In this document: piece after piece, positions 54,815 through 64,000 of the stretch
Position numbering within the stretch: position 1 is the first letter of the stretch
Layout of the letters: each line of letters starts with the position of its first letter
Assembly (NCBI RefSeq): GCF_033568475.1
Contig: NC_133121.1
Coordinates: 130,542,375 to 130,606,374, forward strand
Source: Henckelia pumila
Lineage: Eukaryota > Streptophyta > Magnoliopsida > Lamiales > Gesneriaceae
Direction of reading: 5' to 3'
DNA length: 64,000 nucleotides
Made by a program: the position numbers and the translations under genes
Notes under the pieces: generated by a model
Database searches by the model: none
Told to the model about the DNA's origin: nothing
What the model saw: only the letters and a program-made list of their open reading frames with translations

Positions 54815-57373
54815 TGTAAGGCCCGAAAATATTAAATTATTAATTATGGGATTTGAGAATTAAATTCCATATTATGGGCTAATATTGATTTGAGAAGTTA
54901 TGGAAATGATAGATTTAATTTCCGAGCCGAAAATATTTAATTTGAGAATTTACGGGTTTTGAGAATTAATTCCGAGAATTCTTAAATTAAAAGAATAAAT
55001 ATTCGATTTGAATATTTATGGGAATTAAGATTAAATTCCATGTTTTGGGAATTAACGAAGATTAATTTTGAAGATACAACCCGATCAGAGACTGATTTGC
55101 AAATATCAAAGTTGCAAGGGTTAAAGTGCAAAAGGCCAGGATTATTTAATTAATTTGAATTTATTTATTTTAATCCGAGTCTATTTAATTTGGGAATATT
55201 TAGAGTTTCGATTTTAATTCTAATATTCTTAAATTATTTTGGATTGAAATTGAATTAAAACGAAGGCCGAGGACTGATTTCAATTACTGAAGACTTGAGG
55301 GATTAAATTGCAATTTATTCAATATCTATCCGATTTAATCAGATTTATCAGCATAGGCACGTGTATAACCAGAATTCTTCAGAAAAGTTGAAGTGAGAAT
55401 AGAGGAGCTCGTTCCTTCCTTTTTCCTTTGAATTGTATTTGTTCAAATCGCCGTAACTTTTGATCCGATCGTCCGATTTCGATTCCGAAAAATGTTCTGG
55501 AATCCTTGTGACGAGTACTTCGATTTGATGTAAGTATTTAATCTTTTCGGCATGTTTTTAAGATCGATATATGGCAGAGATCAGTACTTTGGTATAAGAT
55601 CATGTTCTTGACGTGTTATACCGTTTAAATTTCGAAACCGGGTCGAATATGGATTAAGAGGTGAACTTATAAGTATTTCAGCATGTTTTTGATTTGGTAA
55701 CATGTGATTATAGCTGCTGATATATGAAGTATGAATGATATGGAGGGATTGAAAGTTGATAAGAAGTTCATAATGAATTCGATATCGAGTCGGTTCCCAA
55801 TTATCAATCGCTACGCCGCCGGTTGACGTTTTAGGATCAGTTTTGATAACCAAAGATTGAATTGAGATGTTAGTGAAATGTTAGTGATGATATAGCATTT
55901 TTATTTCTCAGTTTTAATCACGTTTGAAAGACGAACGATACAAGACTCCGAGTTATACCGTCTAAGAAGAAGTTGAAGTTGAAATGATGTTGATTGAATC
56001 TATATTGATGATTTTGATTCAATTCTGAAATGATTGAATAGAATGAGGTTTGATATGCATATTTTGATGATATGTTTCAGAGTTTAGTAGGAGACTAATG
56101 ACTCAAGAACCTCAACTTGAAACCAAAGAAGGAGTGATCAAGATTGAAGGAATGTGATTGAAGATTGATTATGATTGAATGATCAGATTCATATAGGAGT
56201 TGTCATACTTCCTATCCCGATGTGGAACATCGTCAACTCGAGAATGAAAGGTATAAGACGATATCGAGATTCAGGACTATGATACTCAGGATTTATGAAT
56301 CTTGAGTAGTCCGCCAAATCACATACTGATTATGTTTTCTTTTAATTGAGAACTTGTTATTGTTTTGATGTTGTCGATCCATCCCAGGGGTGGATCTTTA
56401 ATTTTGAGTCGATATGATTTTGATATGATGATGATACGAATTGATTCTATGCCAAGGTCGGAGGACGACTTTATTTTCGAATCCGGAATGATTTTGATAG
56501 ATGGATATCCATGTCAAGATCGGATATGAATCTTGATGGCAACGATGATTTATGAATCAATTCTGAAGCGAGATATGCGTTATTTTTACTCTATTCTTGA
56601 GTTGATATGTTTAGGGTTGATATGAATTTATTTAACGCATTTATATGTCGATTATACTGAGAATAATTTCTCACCGGAGTTTATCCGGCTGTTGTTTTGT
56701 TTTGTATGTGTGCATTGCAACAGGAGGGGCAGGAGCATGGTTGAGACGACCTTGATAGCTCGAGAGAGAGATGTAGCAAGTGTGGACTCGGGTTGTAGGT
56801 TGAACGAATGATACTTTGATAGCATAGAACTTGATATGAACTTGTGTTTAGAAGCTCACCTTTGAAGATGACGTGTAGCTTATTGTTTCATATCTTTATG
56901 CTATTTATTGGATGTAATAAGCTTATGTTATAATGCATGAAACTTGTTATATGATTATATGCATGTTCTCAGATTTTATAACATGCTTAGACTTGATTTG
57001 AATGATGAAATATACTTTGGATTTAGTTTTGACAGCAAAAACTCAGCAGCAGAATTCGAGCAAATAATGGCTCGCTCGATCGGGTAAAAGTTACCGATCG
57101 AGCGAGGCCTGTTTTTCAAGGGCAGTGAATTTGATTTTCTTGCTCGCTCGATCTGTTGCTTTTGCCCGATCGAGCGAGGCTTTTTGTGCTGCAGACCCGA
57201 GACTTTTGATTTGATGCTCGCTCGATTGGTAGCTTTTTCCCGATCGAGCGAGGCTCGGGAAATTTTAAATTTTTTTTTTATGCTCTTGATTTATTATTTT
57301 TTAATTATTTGATTAATTGCTTAATTAATCATTAGTTACCCTGAAACGAGATTAGCAACCCGAGGTCCTCACA
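54815..57373 (+). mobile_element. 5' LTR of a long-LTR retrotransposon
   Basis: Starts TGTAAGGCCCGAAAATATTA and ends GAGGTCCTCACA, 2,559 bp, just before a primer-binding site. It repeats at 61,693 with only scattered differences. The last ~300 bp hold three tandem hairpins. The long LTRs point to Ty3/gypsy, but lineage cannot be settled without polymerase sequence. Confidence 0.85.
57070..57254 (+). repeat. Three tandem hairpins in the LTR
   Basis: Inverted repeats of GCTCGCTCGATC with GATCGAGCGAGGC at 57,070-57,108, 57,142-57,180 and 57,215-57,254, spaced about 72 bp. Stems are conserved while the loops differ (AAG; TGTTGCTTTTGCCC; TTGGTAGCTTTTTCCC, where the third stem is slightly shorter). 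Confidence 0.85.
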
Positions 57374-57378
57374 ACAGG

Positions 57379-57390
57379 TGGTATCAGAGC
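57379..57390 (+). other. Primer-binding site (initiator-Met tRNA type)
   Basis: TGGTATCAGAGC, a perfect match to the usual plant Met-tRNA primer-binding site, five bases after the LTR end. Confidence 0.85.
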
Positions 57391-60300
57391 GTAGGTTCTG
57401 GACTGAGATAGAAGCTGAGCGGGGTAGAGTGAGTCACATGCATTTATAGTATGGCATGATTATGCAGTATTTGATTCGATGAGTTAATAAATTGCATGTA
57501 CTCTTGATATACTTTTGAAATTGAATTGATTAATTTATTGATTTGTAAATTTTTAAATTCTTATTGATGTTATTCTAAGAATTTCCCCGGGTGATGTAAG
57601 CACCCAGAATTGAAGAGAACATTGTTCTTCGGGTGGCGTAAGCACCCCAGACTGACAGAGTTGTATGGCCAGACTGAGCAGAATGGTATGGTCAGATTGA
57701 ACAGAATTTTCTTATTGCTCAGCTGAATGAAATATCTCTGATGAAACAGAACAGTATATCAGCAAATGAACAGATGTATTACAGGTAGAAGTTGTTCTGA
57801 AGAACTGATGTTCAGATATCTGGAAGATACAGATGAATGATGTATCAGATTGACTGTCTACCAACTTCACGATCTAGCAACTAGTTGATAGATTTTGATG
57901 AAAAAATTCTGAAAGAATTGAGGTATATTTATTTGTTGGTAATTCATAGAACATAAGTTTATTTATAGTTCTTTGCCACAACAGATAGAAATGATGAGAA
58001 AAAGAAGAATATATCAATCAGAAGCAGAGTAATTTGAATATTGACGAATGCATTGCTAGATTTCAAGCCTACTATGATTCTTTGAATTATAGATGGTACT
58101 AATAAAGCTCACGAGTGAGTTGTTTAATTATGGCTTGAATTTGAAGATTATGTCTGAATAATTGTTGACGTTTGAAACATTTTATGAAAGACATAACCCT
58201 GTCTAATAGAACTAAAGTTGAATGATGAGACAGAAGGAATAAAATTGTAAGGATGCTACAGTGTGAGAGATAAACACAACTTTAGTTACAATTTTTATTC
58301 CAGAGCAGATACGAAGTAAACGATACGAAAGTAGTTCGTCAACTCTAGCGAACCGAGACGGATTAGTCCGGTTCTGAATGCAGAGTATGTTAGAGATTAT
58401 TGCACTCATTTGTGGAGGGAGACATCCTAGCAATCAGTGCAGAGATATTTCAGGCAGTTGTATTAGCTAGGCGATGTCCTAAGTAAATCAGAGTCAGAGG
58501 AAATTTGAATGAAGAAAGTATACAGAGGATTAGAATGAAATTGCACCTGAGAATGAAATTTCAGGTAACAAATTTATTTTGTTTTGACCTGTTTATTATT
58601 GGTGCAATAGATACATGATAGCGGAAAGCTTAATATATGATCACCTTTGTATCAGAAAAGAGACTGTGTGAATTGAATTGAAGAATAGAACTACTGATTT
58701 GATGAAATGAGACTGAAAATGATATTGCTTTGATGAACTGAAACTGAAGATGATTGTGTTCAGACTGAAATATCTGTTTATGTTGCATGATAGATGATGA
58801 TGCAATAATCGAATATAGATTAGCAAAATAATTGATGATAAGAAGCAAAAAATTAGATCAGCAAGAACATAATGTGCATATGAATATGATGATATGATAG
58901 AGAATCTTGAATTAAGATTCTGTGATTTCGGTTTGATATATGATGTTTGATTACAGAAATATTCCAAAATCAGTATCTTTGATGCACTAGATATGTTCAA
59001 GATCTATGTTCAAGATCTAATTCAGCATTGATAGATATGCCGATGAATAGAGATGAAATATATATTCCAGTAAGATTTTGACTTTAGTTTAAGTTGTGAA
59101 CTGGAATTTTATAACGAATTGGTGAATTGATTAATTTATGAATTACCGACGTGATGAGATTATGAATTGAATATTGATCTTGAGGTTTAGAAGATAGATG
59201 ATGATATGAAAATCAGTTACAGATGAGTTTTTTTCTTTGGTTACGCTGAATCGAATACATCAAATGGACATATAATTCTTGAAATGTTTGATTTCGAGTG
59301 GCTCTCCTTGTTTTGTTCATAGAGCCTGAGTGATTCACTCATTCTGAGTTGTGCGATGCAAGTGAGTTGTTTTCACTTTGCAGAGTTTGTTATCTAGATG
59401 ATTTGATTTTTGAATGACCTTGATTGAGGGATTTTCTCAATCTTGATTTATTCTTTTGATTTTGAGAATTATTGATCCTTTGATGATATTTCAGCGTATT
59501 TGAAGATTGTTGGCTCGTAACTGATAGAAGAATTTGAATTTGATTCCTGAATTTTTGGGTTAGATGATATGAATTGTCTGTATTTAGAGATAGAAATAAG
59601 GAATGAAATAGGCATCCAATAAATTGATTTTAGATTTCTGTGTATTTTGGTTTGAATATTCAGATGAATATGTCATCAATCAGAATGATTTTCGATTGGA
59701 AGTAAGCCAGAACTGTTCAGAGGATGAAATAAACACAGATACTTTCTGCAGCAATGAGAATTCAGTATAGAATGCCAGAATGAGATATGAATTGAAGCCT
59801 CAGATCAGAATAGATGAATTTTATTGTGACTAATAATTTGATTGTGCTTGATATTTCCGACAAGAAATATCACAATTTGTAGAAAAGGCACAACAATGAA
59901 TTTGGGATTCATCCAATAATTGTTTTATCAGAAGATAAAGCAAATAGAGGTAACATAATTAGTATGTTTTCGAAGTTAAACATACAGAGGGTTTCTGATG
60001 AAGTTGAAAATCATTGACCAGATTAGTTCGGTGATAATTTAGAAACTCCAGAGATTGAAATGAAATCATGATTTGAAAGAGTAATTTGTGAAACTACCAA
60101 GATGAAGCCGTGTATATGATGTAAACAGTTGGTAGTTATGAACAGATTGATTGGAAGTACTATATACAATAATCTATCTGTATGATCAAATCACTGAATT
60201 GTGATTAGATTCGTTGTAGGACGAACAGTAAGCCAAGAAATAATGTTTCAGATTGAAACATTGGGTTTACTATTACATTGTAATACAGATGATTCGAAGA

Positions 60301-61680
60301 CTTTGAGTACTTTTTGCGGTAAAGGTACAATATGTTATCCTTTAATTGGAAGAATAATCAGAGAAGACGAATTGAATTTCGAGAATGAGATTTTATCTGA
60401 TATGATACCTATTATCAACAGTTCTGAATACGTTGAAATCTGTGAATACAACATAAACTCTGATTACGACATAATCTGAATAGACTAATCAGATTGTGGT
60501 ATACATTGTATGAGATGTTAATAACAACTATCGATTCAGATCTATGAAGAAGATAGAGATATGATGAATTACTGGAATGATTAAAATCTATTGTCAGGAT
60601 TAAGACATTAGATCTATGCGGCAAATATGACATCGATAGATTGATTGATGTTCTGAGAGTTGGTTATATGTGATTGCATTATACCATTTGTCGATTGATG
60701 GATTATCTGAGTTGATTTTCCGAATATTGAGAATATTCTCAGAACTTTGATAACTGATTCAGTATTACTTGTCTTGAGGTGTTGCCACTGGATGATTATA
60801 ATTCCGGTAACAGCTAATGAATCGATTTTGAGATAAGATTATGATGATATGATAAAAGAAAATCTGATTTTCTTGTGTTGAAATGATACTACTAAAGTAT
60901 ATGATATCAGATCGGACATGATTTGTTGACAGCAGATCAGATGTGATTTGAAGAATACAAAGATAATGAATATGAATCTATACGGAATGAAAGCAGAGAT
61001 GATGAAACAAAATTAGTAATTGAATGATAGATATAACTTTTGAAGCTGAAATTGATTAGTTAAGTGGAAAAGTTATTCTTGAAACATCACTCAATTCAGA
61101 ATAGAGAAAGAGAAGAGTTAATTTACAGATTCAGAATATGAAGTTGAATACTAATCTTGAAGCGATGAACTGAATATCAGTGTAGACTTGATTTATGTTC
61201 TATACTCTGTATAGAATGAAATAGAGAAAGAATCAAATCGTCACAAAATTTGAATTTCACTGAATGAAATGTCAGACAGAATTGATAATTTCATTGAACG
61301 AAAGTATTCTCTTCAACTTGATAAGTTCAGTATCTAAGTGAAAGAAGTATCAGTAGATTCCTTGTATGTACTTTATTGGGATGAGATAGATATTGACAAG
61401 ATTCTGAGTTAAGTCGGTTATTCGACAAATTCTTGATTGAAGAAAAACAAACAACTCAGAATGAATTCTTTTCAATGACTTAAAGTACAACTGAATATAT
61501 ACCGAATACAAGAGAATAGAAGCAGATTCGAAGTAATAATCTGACAAGAGATTGAAAGATGAAGTGAGATACGAAATGCAGAATTGGATGATTGAAGTGG
61601 GAATCACTACAGATAATCATTCAGTTTATCAGACTTGATATTTGGATTGACTACGATTTCGAGGACGAAATCATTTCTTA
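57391..61680 (+). mobile_element. Interior of the long-LTR element, without intact gag-pol
   Basis: About 4.3 kb with stops in every frame; the longest open frame (60,201-60,479, 92 codons) matches nothing I know. A possible gag zinc-knuckle relic, CGGRHPSNQC, lies at 58,411-58,440. Two short GGGTG...CACCC palindromes occur at about 57,587-57,655. I could not identify protease, reverse transcriptase or integrase motifs. Confidence 0.6.
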
Positions 61681-61692
61681 GAGGGGAGGAAT
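61681..61692 (+). other. Polypurine tract of the long-LTR element
   Basis: GAGGGGAGGAAT immediately precedes the 3' LTR, the expected plus-strand primer. Confidence 0.8.
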
Positions 61693-64000
61693 TTTAAGGC
61701 CCAAAAATATTAAATTATTAATTATGGGATTTGAAAATTAAATTCCATATTATGAGCTAATATTGATTTGAGAAGTTATGGAAATGATAGATTTAATTTC
61801 CGAGCCGAAAATATTTAATTTGAGAATTTACGGGTTTTGAGAATTAATTCCGAGAATTCTTAAATTAAAAGAATAAATATTCGATTTGAATATTTATGGA
61901 AATTAAGATTAAATTCCATGTTTCGGGAATTAACGAAGATTAATTTTGAAGATACAACCCGATCAGAGACTGATTTGCAAATATCGAAGTTGTAAGGGTT
62001 AAAGTGCAAAAGGCCAGGATTATTTAATTAATCCGAATTTATTTATTTTAATCCGAGTCTATTTAATTTGGGAATATTTAGAGTTTCGATTTTAATTCTA
62101 ATATTCTTAAATTATTTTGGATTGAAATTGAATTAAAACGAAGGCCGAGGACTGAATTTCAATTACTGAAGACTTGAGGGACTAAATTGCAATTTATTCA
62201 ATATCTATCCGATTTAATCAGATTTATCAGCATAGGCACGTGTATAACCAGAATTCTTCAGAAAAGTTGAAGTGAGAATAGAGGAGCTCGTTCCTTCCTT
62301 TTTCCTTTGAATTTTATTTGTTCAAATCGCCGTAACTTTTGATCCGATCGTCCGATTTCGATTCCGAAAAATGTTCTGGAATCCTTGTGACGAGTACTTC
62401 GATTTGATGTAAGTATTTAATGCTTTCGGCATGTTTTTAAGATCGATATATGGCAGAGATCAGTACTTTGGTATAAGATCATGTTCTTGACGTGTTATAC
62501 CGTTTAAATTTCGAAACCGGGTCGAATATGGATTAAGAGGTGAACTTATAAGTATTTCAGCATGTTTTTGATTTGGTAACATGTGATTATAGCTGCTGAT
62601 ATGTGAAGTATGAATGATATGGAGGGATTGAAAGTTGATAAGAAGTTCATAATGAATTTGATACCGAGTCGGTTCCCGATTTTCAATCGCTACGCCGCCG
62701 GTTGACGTTTTAGGATCAGTTTTGATAACCAAAGATTGAATTGAGATGTTAGTGAAATGTTAGTGATGATATAGCATTTTTATTTCTCAGTTTTAATCAC
62801 GTTTGAAAGACGAACGATACAAGACTCCGAGTTGTACTGTCTAAGAAGAAGTTGAAGTTGAAATGATGTTGATTGAATCTATATTGATGATTTTGATTCA
62901 ATTCTGAAATGATTGAATAGAATGAGGTTTGATATGCATATTTTGATCATATGTTTCAGAGTTTAATAAGAGACTAATAACTCAAGAACCTCAACTTGAA
63001 ACCAAAGAAGGAGTGATCAAGATTGAAGTGAATGTGATTGAAGATTGATTATGGTTGAATGATCAGATTCATATAGGAGTTTTCATACTTCCTATCCCGA
63101 TGTGGAACATCGTCAACTCGAGAATGAAAGGTATAAGACGATATCGAGATTCAGGACTATGATACTCAGGATTTATGAATCTTGAGTAGTCCGCCAAATC
63201 ACATACTGATTATGTTTTCTTTTAATTGAGAACTTGTTATTGTTTTGATGTTGTCGATCCATCCCAGGTAGTGGATCTTTAATTTTGAGTTGATATGATT
63301 TTGATATGATGATGATACGAATTGATTCTATGCCAAGGTTGGAGGACGACTTTATTTTTGAATCCGGAATGATTTTGATAGATGGATATCCATGTCAAGA
63401 TCGGATACGAATCTTGATGGCAACGATGATTTATGAATCAATTCTGAAGCGAGATATGCGTTATTTTTACTCTATTCTTGAGTTGATATGTTTAGGGTTG
63501 ATATGAATTTATTTAATGCATTTATATGTCGATTATACTGAGAATAATTTCTCACCGGAGTTTATCCGGCTGTTGTTTTGTTTTGTATGTGTGCATTGCA
63601 ACAGGAGGGGCAGAAGCATGGTTGAGACGACCTTGATAGCTCAGGAGAGAGATGTAGCAAGTGTGGACTCGGGTTGTAGGTTGAACGAATGATACTTTGA
63701 TAGCATAGAACTTGATATGAACTTGTGTTTAGAAGCTCACCTTTGAAGATGACGTGTAGCTTATTGTTTCATATCTTTATGCTATTTATTGGATGTAATA
63801 AGCTTATGTTATAATGCATGAAACTTGTTATATGATTATATGCATGTTCTCAAATTTTATAACATGCTTAGACTTGATTTGAATGATGAAATATACTTTG
63901 GATTTAGTTTTGACAGCAAAAACTCAGCAGCAGAATTCGAGCAAATAATGGCTCGCTCGATCGGGTAAAAGTTACCGATCGAGCAAGGCCTGTTTTTCAA
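61693..64000 (+). mobile_element. 3' LTR of the long-LTR retrotransposon (cut by the window end)
   Basis: Starts TTTAAGGCCC (the TG is mutated to TT) and follows the 5' LTR to the middle of the first CTCGCTCGATC hairpin. About 250 bp should continue beyond the window. Differences from the 5' LTR are mostly single substitutions. Confidence 0.85.

Noticed and set aside
60201..60479. 92-codon plus-strand frame in the long-LTR interior
   Set aside because: No family resemblance and surrounded by stop-rich sequence; at best a pol relic that I cannot identify.

Overview
The window is plant nuclear DNA, almost certainly from a eudicot. It is very AT-rich, its genes have GT-AG introns, and it carries plant-type repeats: a tRNA-derived SINE, MITEs, Helitrons, and copia and long-LTR retrotransposons. 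It also holds phytocyanin (uclacyanin-type) genes and the first exon of an organellar glycyl-tRNA synthetase. I cannot name the species; an asterid is possible but is a guess. Host genes are few: about 2 kb of the 64 kb is believable functional coding sequence.

Layout. 0-1.8 kb: exon 1 and promoter of a minus-strand EDD1-like glycyl-tRNA synthetase, with two DNA transposons in its first intron. 4-5.2 kb: intact two-exon phytocyanin gene 1 (+). 5.2-8.2 kb: small Helitron-like units, a SINE and a non-autonomous Helitron. 8.2-10.8 kb: a segment (X, then Y) followed by a phytocyanin relic that has only exon 2 and is split by a Mutator-type MITE. 10.8-19.6 kb: a cluster of related Helitrons, one carrying a broken RPA70-like gene. 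19.6-22.6 kb: more small elements and a second copy of X. 22.6-43.6 kb: the 5' part of a copia element (LTR, leader, gag) joined to a tandem array. The array has composite units of about 2.5 kb (gag fragment, papain-like protease fragment, GC-rich hAT-like element), then units of about 1.38 kb (protease fragment plus a GC-rich minisatellite), and two LTR fragments interrupt it. 43.7-44.6 kb: intact phytocyanin gene 3 (-). 47.9-48.6 kb: a second copy of Y, inverted. 48.7-53.6 kb: decayed gag-pol and 3' LTR of a copia element (-). 53.6-54.8 kb: an inverted hAT-like/array piece. 54.8-64 kb: a long-LTR retrotransposon with well-matched 2.56 kb LTRs and no readable polyprotein.

How the parts fit. 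X-Y-phytocyanin at 8.2-10.7 kb and X' + (Y' and phytocyanin 3, both inverted) at 21-48.6 kb look like two copies of one ancestral phytocyanin locus. In the second copy a copia element inserted between X and Y, and a protease-fragment/hAT block amplified inside that copia. A later inversion, with one breakpoint near 43,563 and the other beyond the window, then flipped the gene, Y' and the copia 3' half. The two intact phytocyanins keep all four type-1 copper ligands and share a core promoter. They probably encode GPI-anchored cell-surface cupredoxins.

The least ordinary items are the protease-fragment array inside a copia element, a Mutator-type MITE family whose hairpin stem changes in a self-complementary way, and the long-LTR element with tandem hairpins in its LTR and a dead interior. 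I see no CRISPR array, no rRNA and no free-standing tRNA gene.
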